A stretch of DNA of 64,000 nt from Laccaria trichodermophora (lineage: Eukaryota; Basidiomycota; Agaricomycetes; Agaricales; Hydnangiaceae). Location of the stretch: assembly GCA_018417955.1 (NCBI GenBank), contig JACTVC010000006.1, forward strand, positions 558,001 through 622,000. Reading direction: 5' to 3'. The notes under the pieces were generated by a model that ran no database searches, was not told where the DNA came from, and worked only from the letters and a program-made list of their open reading frames with translations. The position numbers and the translations under genes are program-made. Each line of letters starts with the position of its first letter. Positions within the stretch are counted from its first letter, which is position 1. Shown here in pieces: positions 24,060 through 36,892 of the stretch.

Positions 24060-25590
24060 CACCCTCGATAGCGTGAATACCCGCTGCTTTTGAGGGCAAC
24101 GACTCTGCCTCTCCCTTCCCCACGTTAGTGCGGATACCCGCTGCTTTCAGAGGTAACTGCCTGGCTATGACAGACGATGATTCTCGGCCTGCAATAACCC
24201 TAGCAACTTCCAAGAAACTATCTCTCCCAACCAACAGCTATGCCCACAGTAGTTGCACAGGGAACTGCCATCGTCTGGTCTTCGAAGGTCAGAAATTCCT
24301 CTCACAGCCAAATCAACAATGATATGAAATCGAGTCAATCGACGACCCCACTCCTTCACTATCAACGTTAGCGCGGACAAAAGCTGCATGCGAGAATAAT
24401 CTCCAAGCCACGAAAGAGGACATCGTCCCCATACCTCCCATACCCTCGATAGCGCGAAGACTCGCTGCTTCTGAGGGTAATGACCTAGCCTTGATGGACA
24501 ATGGCTCTGCTCCATCCCTATCAATGTTAGCATGCACGCCTGCCGTTTTTGAAAGTAACAATTCAATTTTGACTGTCAACAACTCCATGCTGACGACAGT
24601 CCCAACAACATCGAATTGACCTCTCCCAGCCAAATCGAGCTATGCCCACTGTAGTTACACTAAGAACTGCCGTTGTCAGGACCTGGATAGTCGGAATCCG
24701 TCCTCGCAGATGATCTCAACCCCTTCCCGTCATCGTCCTAATCACCAACCACTGCTGTTTAAACCAGGCATCGACTGCCACGGGATCGAATCCTGCAAGA
24801 CCAACCCCTCTACGAGTCACAAAATCATAGTGTTGATAAGGACCAGGGAAAAAGGGAAGGGAGTGACGATGACAGAAGAACTTGATATGAAAGTTGATTC
24901 CCCCTCTTGTAGGGATTCCTTGCTTTCGATTGCTCTGACAACGTCGGAACAACCCCTCCCTTCCAACACGAACTATGCCCATTACAGTTGTGTGAGAGAC
25001 TGCCATCATCAGGACCGAGAAGATCGGAATTCATCCCCACCGATGAAGCAATCAGTCGTACTTCAACGTCATCCTATCATCTTGACAAACCCTCAAAGGT
25101 GCAAGGACGAGCCAAACGACGACCTGGTGGGCCAATTCGCCCCAGAGACCTTGTTAGTGCGAAATATCGCAGCTTTCAAGGGTGACCTTGTCATTTGGTT
25201 GATCGGCGACTCTTCATCCTCAACCATTCCGTATGAAGATGAGCCAATCATCAACCCAGTCAGCCAACCTGCCCCGAAGGCCTCGTTGGCATGAACAACA
25301 TCTACTACATTCACCTAGAGTGAATACCTGCTGCCTACGAGGGTAGCGACCTGGCTAGGATGAACGTTAACTTTGTGCCCTTCATGCCCGTGTTAGCGCA
25401 GATTCCTGCTGCTTCTGAGGGTGACCATGCAACTATAACAAATTCTATTCTCCCCCTTGACCCAAGCTATGCACCCTGCATTTGCGCGAACGACTGCTAC
25501 CCCCAAGATCATGAAGGCGAGAATTCCTTCCAGCAAACCAGCCAAGCGATTGTATCCTCTGAAGAATTCACGCCCTGTCAACACCCTAAC
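24060..25590 (+). repeat. Degenerate protein-coding repeat modules in Gypsy-3
   Basis: Two short motifs recur. One encodes R-I-P-A-A-(F/Y/S)-E-G-(N/S)-D and is seen near 24074, 24134, 24440, 25321 and 25393, with weaker copies near 24535 and 25155. The other encodes Y-A-(H/P)-x-x-C-x-x-(N/D)-C-(H/R/Y) and is seen near 24235, 24645, 24975 and 25470. The copies differ at many bases but keep the Tyr, Ala and Cys pattern. In two copies (24074 and 25321) the arginine codon is TGA, while another copy has CGG. The modules lie in the gag position and may derive from a Cys-containing gag repeat; the function is unknown. Confidence 0.5.
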
Positions 25591-25947
25591 CATCCGCTAC
25601 CACCACTCAAGCTAATCGGTCATTGGTGGATTACCCCTCTACCTCACTCGATGAGTTCAATAGACTCTTCCACAGGAAGTGGTAGCCCCCATTGCAGGCT
25701 CTGCAACATGGTCACGTTTATGCAAAATGAGCTGGTAACTCCGACAATGACTAGGAAGAAAAAGGGAGAAGTAGTAACAAGGACAAGTGGACTGGTCTTT
25801 GATGCCATTATCTCCACAAGTAATGACCGCTCCATGCTATTTAGTCCCGAGCCTCCAAGACCTTACTCACTGACCGATGACAACTCCATGAGCATAATCA
25901 TAGTCCTCGCTGCTCCTCGAAGTGCGAATCAGATGCCTGTTCCTGAT

Positions 25948-28900
25948 CACCAGTGGGAACCAATATTTATGATAAAACAATGGCAATGCCAATGGTCATC
26001 TCAAATGAACTGTCACAAAGTTTATGAAAGGCATCTCATTAGGATGTCCTATCTATTTCATTCATATAATTGTCAGAACTTTTCATAAAGTATGGGGAAG
26101 TTTTGAGATATATTTCATAAGTCTTCCTGCTGATTTCATTGTCAATTTCATAACCCTTCCATGGCAACTTCATTGCGCTTTCATTAAAACCTAAGGCTCT
26201 TTCATTATTAGTGTATGGGTTATTTCATTATTGATCTCATTGGCAATTTCATTTAGATACCCAACACTTTCATTGCACTTTCATTGGATATTTCATTAAT
26301 ATCTCATGTGATTTCATTGTGCTTTTCATAACTAATGCCCTGTGCTTTCAATAGATATTTCATTAGAAATGTTGGGGCCTCTCATTGTGATTTTTCATTA
26401 ATAATTCAGGTGATTTCATTGCACTTTCAATAGATATTTCATTAGAAATGTTGGGGTGTCTCATTGTGATTTTTCATTAATAATTCAGGTGATTTCATTG
26501 TGCTTTTCATAACTAATGCCCTGCGTTTTCAATAGATATTTCATTAGAAATGTTGGGGCCTTTCATTGTGATTTTTCATTAATAATTCAGGTGATTTCAT
26601 TGCACTTTTCATAATTAATGCCCTGCACTTTCAATAGATATTTCATTAGAAATGTTGGGGCCTCTCATTGCAATATTTCATTAATAATTCAGGCAATTTC
26701 ATTGCACTTTTCATAACTAATGCCCTGCGCTTTCAATAGATATTTCATTCTTATCCCCAGAACATTTCATTGCACATTTCATATGGATCTCTGGTGCTTT
26801 CATTTTACCTGTCAGGGTCCATCCAATCAGATGTTGGCATGATGGTCACATGACCCATTACCCCAAATGGTCAAAAAACAAAAGTTAGAGCCCTGCGCTG
26901 TAGCTTCCAGAATCTGTTTGAATTATGTCCTAGAGTGCTCCCATTGTGAAGATATGAGGTTAGAGATTTTTTCCACCCCTGGCTTTTTGTTTTTTGTTTT
27001 GTGTTTTTCTCCATAAAAACAACACAAAACAATGAGATTTCAACACATTTAGAGAGCTATGAGAAGGGGCTACAATTATTGTATTGTGGGAAATTTGACC
27101 AAAAAAGGAAGGTGCATACCCAAAAACAAAAACTGACACTGACAGATTACAAAAGATTTCTGGTAGACTACCAAAGTCTGTGATAGACTACAATGTTTAC
27201 TAACAGACTACCAAAGACTACAAAAAGTCAGACATAGACTACAATGTTTACTAATAGACCACAAAAGACTACAACAATTGGATGCAGACTATATAGAAAA
27301 GTTTGTGGTGTTACCTTTTTGGACAAGAAAAGTTAGTAGTGTCTGCTTTTTTAAACTACAAATGTTTGTAATGTCCACTTTTTCAGACTACAGAAGTTAG
27401 TAGTGTCCGCTTTTTTCACTACAAAAGTTAGTAATGTCTGCTTTTTCAGACTACACAATTTAGTAGTGTCTGCTTTTTCAGACTACAAAAGTCAGTAGTG
27501 TCCACTTTTCCATTACAACAGTCAATAGTGTCCACTTTTTTTCATTACAACACTTTGTAGTGTCCACTTTTTTAGACTACAAAAGTTTGTAGACTGCTTT
27601 TCTAAAATATAATTTGTAGTGTCCTTGACTGTGCATGGATCTTATCATTACTCCATCATTGGTTTTGACATCATGCCCAAGGTTGTCTTTCATCTCTTTT
27701 CATCTCAGAACCCACAATCCCATCTCTGACATCAGTCAACCTTCTATCCATATGAGCAGCCAATGTTTTATGTCTGACTATAGACATCTTTGGCTATCAT
27801 TTCGAAGCTATAAATTCTGTCACACCAGTGCAGCCTATCCTGTCTTTAAATATCATGATTAGCTGTCACTTTGTATGCCCTCATCACAGTAAGTATCACA
27901 GGTAGCAAGAGTTAATGATAGAGGGCAGTTTGGTCTTCTCTTTGACAATCTTCATCTAGGATTCATGTTGAAGACAGGGTGGAACATGGCTGACATTTTC
28001 TATCATGACCTGACTTTGGGGTGAAATGTCATAAAATCTACAAGGACCACTCAACTTATCATCCATCCAGTATTGTAACTCACTTCAAAGTTGACTATTG
28101 TTAGAGCTAGGATGGTAGCTAGTAATATGAAAATACAGTACAGCCTCCATTGATGTGAAAAATAGACAAACTTGGGTATGATATCAAAACCAATGAGGTA
28201 GTAATGGTAAAATGTCAAATGTAAATCATATTCCCATGAACCTATTCATAGTGAAGAACTGTATAAACTATATATCAGAAAAGCAGTATACAAACTTTTG
28301 TAGCCTAAAAAAACAGACACTACTAACTTCTGTAGTCTGAAAAAGTGGACATTACAAACATTTGTAGTTTAAAAAAGCAGACACTACTAACTTTTCTTGT
28401 CCAAAAAGGTAACACCACAAACTTTTCTATATAGTCTGCATCCAATTGTTGTAGTCTTTTGTGGTCTATTAGTAAACATTGTAGTCTATGTCTGACTTTT
28501 TGTAGTCTTTGGTAGTCTGTTAGTAAACATTGTAGTCTATCACAGACTTTGGTAGTCTACCAGAAATCTTTTGTAATCTGTCAGTGTCAGTTTTTGTTTT
28601 TGGGTATGCACCTTCCTTTTTTGGTCAAATTTCCCACAATACAATAATTGTAGCCCCTTCTCATAGCTCTCTAAATGTGTTGAAATCTCATTGTTTTGTG
28701 TTGTTTTTATGGAGAAAAACACAAAACAAAAAACAAAAAGCCAGGGGTGGAAAAAATCTCTAACCTCATATCTTCACAATGGGAGCACTCTAGGACATAA
28801 TTCAAACAGATTCTGGAAGCTACAGCGCAGGGCTCTAACTTTTGTTTTTTGACCATTTGGGGTAATGGGTCATGTGACCATCATGCCAACATCTGATTGG

Positions 28901-29775
28901 ATGGACCCTGACAGGTAAAATGAAAGCACCAGAGATCCATATGAAATGTGCAATGAAATGTTCTGGGGATAAGAATGAAATATCTATTGAAAGCGCAGGG
29001 CATTAGTTATGAAAAGTGCAATGAAATTGCCTGAATTATTAATGAAATATTGCAATGAGAGGCCCCAACATTTCTAATGAAATATCTATTGAAAGTGCAG
29101 GGCATTAATTATGAAAAGTGCAATGAAATCACCTGAATTATTAATGAAAAATCACAATGAAAGGCCCCAACATTTCTAATGAAATATCTATTGAAAACGC
29201 AGGGCATTAGTTATGAAAAGCACAATGAAATCACCTGAATTATTAATGAAAAATCACAATGAGACACCCCAACATTTCTAATGAAATATCTATTGAAAGT
29301 GCAATGAAATCACCTGAATTATTAATGAAAAATCACAATGAGAGGCCCCAACATTTCTAATGAAATATCTATTGAAAGCACAGGGCATTAGTTATGAAAA
29401 GCACAATGAAATCACATGAGATATTAATGAAATATCCAATGAAAGTGCAATGAAAGTGTTGGGTATCTAAATGAAATTGCCAATGAGATCAATAATGAAA
29501 TAACCCATACACTAATAATGAAAGAGCCTTAGGTTTTAATGAAAGCGCAATGAAGTTGCCATGGAAGGGTTATGAAATTGACAATGAAATCAGCAGGAAG
29601 ACTTATGAAATATATCTCAAAACTTCCCCATACTTTATGAAAAGTTCTGACAATTATATGAATGAAATAGATAGGACATCCTAATGAGATGCCTTTCATA
29701 AACTTTGTGACAGTTCATTTGAGATGACCATTGGCATTGCCATTGATTAATCATAAAAAGTGGTAGCCACCAGTC
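25948..29775. mobile_element. FB1: palindromic fold-back element, 7-bp TSD
   Basis: Flanked by TCCTGAT (25941-25947 and 29776-29782). Ends are CACCAGTGGGAACCA and, from the right, GACTGGTGGCTACCA. The two halves are long inverted arms (about 25948-27430 and 28280-29775) around a non-repeated centre of about 850 bp. Each arm contains an array of TTTCATTAG/ATTTCATT words (25,980-26,800), a conserved unique block, and units of about 25 bp built from TAGTGTCCGCTTTTT, GACTACAAAAG and ATTACAAAAG (27,160-27,560). The open frames in the arms are mirrored and not believable genes. No transposase is present. FB2 is the same family. Confidence 0.85.
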
Positions 29776-32700
29776 TCCTGATAAGGACTCGACTAAAGGG
29801 TTAACTATCCATAAGAGCACGGAAACCCTTAGAACAACTGCTTCCAGCATTATGATTCGAGGACCTTCCGCTGGCAGCTTAGAGCAACTCTTTGCTGTAA
29901 GTACAGCTACTCGACGTGAAAATGGGAATGACAAGTCACAAATATCTACGCCGAGTTTAATCGAGGGAGCAGTCAAGTCGGAAATGGCGACGGAAGAGCG
30001 TGAGATCTCGACCGAATCCCCTGCAGACTACAGGGACTTGAGGAACATTATCCTCTTCTATCATGTCCTCATATCCTCTGTGAGGCCCATGCTCATGAGA
30101 CCCCATTCCCCGAATAACGTGACCCTTATAAGGACATTTCTAAACCCTACGGTCTCTCAAAACGATGAACAAACGCCCGCACCTGGTGAAGATGCTGAGG
30201 TAACCTGCACCACTCACAAGATTACGAACTATCCCGGACCAGAGGCCCCCAAAAAATTAACTTGGGAACCGTACTCTATTAATACGAATCGATTCGCTGT
30301 TTCCAGCATGATCCCTTATGCTAGAATGAACAGTAATGAAGCCCTATCTTCCTCGCAAAGTTGGACCAAGAAAGTAAGCAAACCTGAGACAATGTCAGAA
30401 AAGTGTGAGGATGAGTACCCGTTACTTATGACCCTCCAGCACATCAATGTCCTCTCATCCACAAGCCCAAACCTTATGACCTTTCAGGATAGTGTGAACA
30501 ATCTCAGTGCAATAACCTACAATGGTATGACCCTGGAGGCTTACGCCACCTGCAACAACTGGCTCGCAGCCCTAGGCGCGGCTACCCATTCTAGAGCTCT
30601 GAATGACAGAACCCAGGCGTCTTCGTCAAGCAAAAGGAGGATAGAAGAATTCTGGAATTTTGAGAGCATCGAGGATCCACCGACTGACGCGGTGCTGCTG
30701 GACCGTACATCTGAAGCCCCTGTCCATACTGCTGTTAAGAATGCTTTAGTACCCAACAATTTAAAGCTAGGGGGACAAAGGAAGGACCGTCAAAGGGAAC
30801 TTCTAACAAGATACCTCGATTTGGATGTCTTTCATAGGGCCGAACGGAACATGCACCTGGGAGTATGCCTAACAGTCATAGTGAAAATTCGAACCCCTCA
30901 AGTCCCAGAGAAACCCTTCCGTAATAAAGAAGGGGATAGCTCAGTATGGGTTTATGTGGCTCATTGCGTATTACCGTGCATCACCACTGTAATCCTTGAA
31001 TGACTCATATGACCGTTTGAGCCGGAATTGGAGCTGGCTAAGAGGGCAAGAGAGGAAGCGAACTCCCTAGGCTTGTCTCTTATGGATATTGGTCCTAAAC
31101 TGTCGCCGAGTACGATGATACCAAGCCCCCTCCCGATAGACAGCTCCCTTCTAGTACAAGTACTCTACTATCCCGCTGCCTTTGTGGGCGCGAATAGAAT
31201 GCACGCACCTTGCAAATGCATGGGTGAGATACCCATGGTCCTAAAGGGTGTGAATACTCCTGAACTAGACCAAAATGCTGGAAAGGCTCCTGAATTAGAC
31301 CTGTCTCCATTCGTAGTTGTGATGCGATTTTCACAAAGCAAACCAACCAGCTCACGGAAAACAGTGTTTGAAGACAAGGATCGAGGCGAAACTTGTCCTC
31401 GATCGGTAGCAGACCTAAATGGAGAAACCTCAATCAAATTTGTTAAACTCAAGGCCTCCTATAGTAACATACGTGTTATGACGCCTAAGGCCATATGGGC
31501 TGTCCCTCTCGTGGGACAGACTAAACGACCCCTAGCAGACTCCCTTTACAAACGAAGATGGAATCAAATCTTGTTGAATTGTGGTTTCTCCCTTCGACGA
31601 TTGCCAGTCTCTCGTTCAAATCAAATGGAGTTATCTCCTGCTTACCTCGTACTGCAACCTGTTCCGCGGCTAGTATTATCCAGTTATTTTGAAGGGGATT
31701 TGCAGACTAGGAAGGGACAATATAACCAGACACCTGCAGGTCTCATGGAGATTGCTGTGTATTCGCGCGATCAAGCCTATAATATCTACCAAACCTTTGA
31801 AAGACTCTCTATTCTACATCCATGAACATCACACGGCTTGGAGCCCAGGAGAGTTGGCAAGAAGATGCAAAAATGAAGATTCATCCAAGAACAGATTCAA
31901 ATGAAGCGACACTTCCAACTCTTTGTCAACTCACGAAACTACTGCAAAACTCTTATCACTCCCCACAGCGTGATGTCTCAAGTTGAAGTGACCTTCATCA
32001 GGACCCAGGAGTGTCAAACCTTGACGTCCTGTCATCTCTATGGAAAGAAAGGATCCCTGGTCTCTAAGGGTTCACCGTGTCCTGCGGTAAGACCGAACTT
32101 TGCACGTAATCCCGCAGCAAGTAGAGGCCAGAATATGAGAGTAGTTGATGAAGCTCTGTTGACCAAACTAGGAAGAACCATCATGATCAGACCAGCAGCC
32201 GGAATCCTTCCAAACAATATAACTACTTCAAAGAAAAAGCAGAGGTCGATTACTGCGAACGTTACCTTAGATCACTTTGGAATACCTGCTGCATTTGATA
32301 TGCGCAAACTAAGCCGCAAAGCGAGGACCTCCCATATTCAATGTGGACGGGAATCATCATCAACTCCGAATCACTTCTGCCCCCCTTTTTTTAGTGGCAT
32401 CAAGATAATCAGAACTAGTACATACCTCTTCCTAAACGAAGGGTGTGCCCAGGACCAGGCTTACAGCTTCTATGAAGGAGTCCTCCTTTCCTCCTGGCCG
32501 GCTCTACTATTAGAGGCCAACCGAGCTTATAAAAAGTTATCCACTACCCGGCTGCAGCTCAAGTACGACAAGAGATCTGCGCCATTCCATAGAAATAGCC
32601 ACTTGCATGTTGTGCATGCAACGAATGTAGAAACCAGTTATCCAAGAAATGAACAGAGATCTTACCCTCTCAGTGAGAAAGCCTACAAAGAGAGAGTCAT

Positions 32701-33511
32701 GAGCTTCACTAGCTATACTGAAACTAAGCCCTTCTATCATTTGTTCTGGGCTGGGGGGCCCAAAATCGTGACTAGGAAGGAATTCGCAGATGGCAGAATA
32801 GGGAACAGAGCGACTTTTGAATGGAATGAACTGGACATAAGCTTTGTTCTGCCATATGAGGAACGCCCTAGCCTCTGCTTCAAACCTACCTTCAGGAGTC
32901 ATCCGCCTTACAGGAAACAGCACGCCCTCAGGAGCATGGTGTGTGAGCCTTGGGAAGAGGCAGATTTCGTTAAAAACGAAGAGACAGACGGACAATACTC
33001 ATTTATGCTAAAAGTGTGCATGACTCGAGGCAATTCCAAAGAAACATTCGCTGCTGTGAAGTGCGAGAGTGTTATTATCAAAATTGTTGATCTAGTCAAA
33101 GTGCAGCTGGTCGTGACTCAGGCTTACCATCGGGACCAGGCCCTACAGAGACTCCACCTTAACAAACGAAGAACCAGAAGTCTTGATAAAAGCCTGAGGG
33201 GAAGCAAGGAATTTGTTTTGGTCTCTAAAGTTTTGAGACGAATCCCAGCAGAGACAATGGAACCCATTGAGTACTTATGGATCGCGAACAGTTTAGGTGT
33301 CACTAGGTTTACTCTTGGGTACTGCAAGCTGTACTATGGGTGCGTAATATCCGCTGCCTCTGCCCAGAGTGGTACTCTAGCAATCGAAATCTTTATCTAT
33401 AGGGAGGCTGTAGCCCGCACAATCTCTAAGGGTAGTGTGAAGCGGCACATGAAATACGTGACTTCAAACCGTGACGATGCCCCTATCCAGCTAGTCAGCA
33501 CTACCCTCATC

Positions 33512-35079
33512 CAATACTTTCCATTCCTCCACTGATTCCTACTGGATTCCATGGATTCCGGCCGGAATCCAGGAATTCCGGCGGAATCCAGGAATTCCGG
33601 TGGAATCCAACCGGAATCCGCAGGAATCCAACTGGAATAGACAGAAAATCTCATTATTTAGGTTATATTTCACTCTTCTATTTCAAACATACATTTTGGA
33701 ACAGGGGAATTGATGAAAATACACTTTAAATGCAACTTAATGTGCACTTATCAAGACCTCCTGAATTACTTATGCAATGTAGTCAACCAATCTATTATTC
33801 TATTCTATGTTGATAACATAATCCTAAGAATTTCTTATCACACTTAGATTTGAACAGAGAAAATTGTAGTATATTATATTCATTAGAGCTACATAAATCT
33901 ATTCTACAACATTGAGTGTTAAAGAACTACATACTCTACTACATGAGGGGGGAGGGAGTGGTGGGGAGAGAGTGGTGGAGAGGAGAGATGGAGGGGGGAT
34001 GGAGGGGAGGGAGTGATGAAGGGGGGAGGGAGCAATGGAGGGGGATGGAGGGGAGGGAGTGAGGGGGAGGGATGGAGAGAGGGGGGAGGGATGGAGAGAT
34101 GGAACAGGGGGGAGGGAAAAGGAAGGGGAGAGGGGAAAGGAAGAGGGAGGGATAGGGAAGAGGGTGGGCCGTCATCCGTTGACGTGCTCGTCGTCCGCTA
34201 ACATGCTCGTCGTCTGTTGACGTCGTCGTCGTCCATTGACGTGGGCGTCCGTTGACGCGGTTGTCGTCCGTTGACGTGGTGGTGGTGTTGTCGTGGGCGT
34301 GTCGTTTGTTGGCGTGGCCCTCTGTTGATGTGGTGAGGCGTGTCGTCGTCCGTGGGCGTGGTCGTGGTGGTCGTGCGTTGATGTGGTTGTCCCTTGTCGT
34401 GTGCCTGGTGTTAGCAAGCTGGGTGGGACGAGCTTGGGATGGGGGTTGCTCACCTAGGACGATGAACGACGACTTCTGGTTGCCACGTCGCTGATAGCGA
34501 CGTGGCAACGTGTTGCCGCGCTCGTTTACTGGGGCTGGTGGCGTGGCGTTGGGGCGTCGTTTCCCGTGTCGTGGCCGTGACGTTGTGTTAGAGGGTAGGG
34601 GTCGTGGTGAGAACGACGACGTCCGTCGTCGTTCTCGTCGTCTTGTTGCCATGTCGCAACGTGTCGTCGTCGTTTACTGGTGACGTGGCGTTGAGGCGTG
34701 GTGGTCGATCGGTGGCTGGTGTGCGTGGTGGTGGCCGTTGGTGACGTGGTCATGTCGCAAGGTTGGTGGGCGTCATGGACGATGGTGGTGGTGGTTGAGA
34801 GAGAGAGGGTTGTTTGTTGATGACGCCCAAATCAAGCGTCGGCAAACGCCGACGCTTGATTTGGGCATCAGGAATTCCGTTCCGTGTCATTCTGGGAGCA
34901 TTCCTTCCGGGTGATTCCTGGAACGATTTCGGCGGAATTTGAATTCCATCAAAATTCCGCCGGAATGGTTTGATCAATTTGGCAGGGCCCTCTGCCAAAT
35001 TTGATTCCTCCGGAATTCCGGGAATTGTCTGGATTCCGCCGGATTCTGGCAGGAATCAGTGGAGGACAATAAAGACCTC
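33512..35079. mobile_element. TIR element B (hAT-like, non-autonomous)
   Basis: Flanked by the perfect 8-bp TSD CCCTCATC (33504-33511 and 35080-35087). Ends are CAATACTTTCC on the left and GACAATAAAGACCTC on the right, the same pair of end types as A1 in opposite orientation. Subterminal repeats here are GGAATTCCGG and GGATTCC words. The interior has a purine block (33,940-34,160), GTC/ACG-rich sequence, a hairpin GTTGCCACGTCGCT with its complement (34479-34509), and a perfect 19-bp stem with a 4-base loop (34825-34866). Removal restores the Gypsy-3 reading frame. Confidence 0.87.
34825..34866. repeat. Perfect 19-bp hairpin in element B
   Basis: The stem runs from GCCCAAATCAAGCG to its exact complement CGCTTGATTTGGGC, with loop AAAC. 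A decayed relative of one arm (GACGCTTGATTTGGGC) occurs in element D at about 44635-44650, so the hairpin is a shared part of the family rather than chance. Confidence 0.8.
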
Positions 35080-36249
35080 CCCTCATCAGCCCTCTCTCAT
35101 GGCTTGTCCTAAGGGGGGGAGTAGCGGGTTATCTACACGACTGGAGTGCTTTGGACAAACCTCGAGACAAAGCACGCCTGATGAACTCCTCTGAGCACGA
35201 TGGTCAATTCAACTTGGATGACCTTCCCTGGGGATTGAAGACCACAGCCCTTTCGAAGAATCCCCATGATGGAACTATAGACAAGATAACTGGCTTTAAT
35301 TCCGAAATACCTTCCAGGCATAGGGAAGGATCATCTGAGGTTTGGCGCAAGAATGTTGCAGCCTGCAGAGTAAATGACCGTTTAAGATATGTAAAAGCGT
35401 GAATTCAAACCCCACTGCTACCTAACCTTCAATCGATTCCAGCTTGGATTCCAGAGCTCACGAACGGAGCACTCCCAACTAGGCTTAAGATTAAAGATCG
35501 AGAGTCCAAGAGTGTCTACTATGAAGATGGGCCACGTATTGAAACAAGCTGGCAGAAACTCAATTTCCAGTCTATAATGGACAAATCTCCCTTTCCTCAC
35601 CAGTCGGAATCAATGCTAGTCTTAACTAGAGCAGAAGTACCTTCATCTGATACTACTCTAACTGGTTTCATTGAACGCGAAACTGCTGAAGTCGCGAAAG
35701 GAAAAACTGTCTTCCGCCGTTGCTTAAGATCTCTGCAGATCAAGGTAATGCTCTTCGGTCTCAATAATGACTCAACCTTCTTTCATGGGTATATGATGGC
35801 TGCATTATCTTTATCTTTGCGGTTATCCACTTTCAACCCTATAATCTATTTGAGGAGCTGGAAAGGACAGTCTACTAGCCCTGACGAGGTCTTTGAAATC
35901 ATGGCCATACCGGGAACCCTTCTACTGAGTCCAGTCTTGCGATTGGGACTGTTAACCCTCGAAAAGGAAGATCAGGCTATCTTGGACCTCACTCATCTCC
36001 CATTAATGACTTGGCAGCCGAGATCCCACATAACCATCATTGTGAAGCGTTCACTCTGAACTTCTCGCATAGCTGAAGCCAAGAGGGAAGGAGGAGGCAA
36101 GAATGGGTGGATCTGGGATCAACACCCATGAGTGAGCAATGAGCAGTTACAAGATACTCAGCTGGCCCAACATGATTATGCATACTGTAGGAAGTACAGT
36201 TATACAAAGCACTACATGTAGTGCAAGAGGATGGCAAGACTGCTGACAA

Positions 36250-36833
36250 TAGTGTTTGAAAGTCCGGTTCGGTCCGGTTTTTTGATGCCCAGGGGCATGG
36301 ACCATAACCGTAACTGGTCTGCCTTTTCCCCAGAAGTCAAAAGACCAGACCGGACCGCAAAAAGACCGCAGACCGCGGTTTTTTGCGGTCTATAGACTGG
36401 TTTCGGTCTGCATCGGTTTTAACTGGTTTATGACCGGTCTTTAGGCCAATATTTTAAAATTATGAATCGGTAAATTTATTAACATCTCTATTAGCTTCAA
36501 AACGAGCCCAAGAACGTTAAATTCCGTTAAGAATTGGTGTTTCTATAAAATAAGTCTGGTACATCTATTATTCCCAAAAGTAATTTACATTTTAATTCAT
36601 ATCTCTCTCGTTTTTTGACCAAATCGTACGTTCTTGGGTGCGTTTTAAAGGGTATTTAAGGGGCTACAAAAGACCGGTCCAAACCGGTCAAGACCGGTTC
36701 ATGTTAACCGGTTTTTTTGCGGTCTTTACATCTCAAAAATAAAAAGACCGGACCACAGGTCCGGTCTTTTGCGGTCTTGGTCTGGTCTGGTTACGGTCTT
36801 TTTCCAGTCACGAGACCGGACTTCCAAACACTA
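36250..36833. mobile_element. MITE with TAGTGTTTG ends, 8-bp TSD
   Basis: A 584-bp element flanked by GCTGACAA (36242-36249 and 36834-36841). The terminal inverted repeats are TAGTGTTTGAAAGTCCGG and CCGGACTTCCAAACACTA. The ends carry many ACCGGTC/GACCGGT words; the centre is AT-rich. There is no coding capacity. The 8-bp TSD suggests a hAT-type transposase acting in trans. It is unrelated in sequence to the GAGGTC/CAGTAC family. Confidence 0.9.
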
Positions 36834-36892
36834 GCTGACAAGGTGGTGGTTCAAGACAAAAGATCAATATATTATGTAAGATATCCAAATCT

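Larger units (their letters stand above)
25324..36220 (+). pseudogene. Gypsy-3 long ORF, N-terminal two thirds, interrupted by FB1 and TIR element B
   Basis: One continuous frame once FB1 (with one TSD) and element B (with one TSD) are removed: 25324-25947 joins 29783 onward (frame shift of 3835 bases), and 33511 joins 35088 (1576 bases). Both joins keep the frame exactly. The joined length is about 5.5 kb, near 1,830 codons. The only in-frame stops are TGA at 31001, 31010, 31823, 31874, 35400, 36057 and 36129. No domain was recognised. The protein has N-S/T-rich parts and scattered Tyr/Cys-rich parts (for example RDQAYNIYQTFERL and DQAYSFYEGVLLSS, which resemble each other). A frameshift separates it from the modules upstream. 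Calling it gag-pol rests only on position. Confidence 0.55.
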
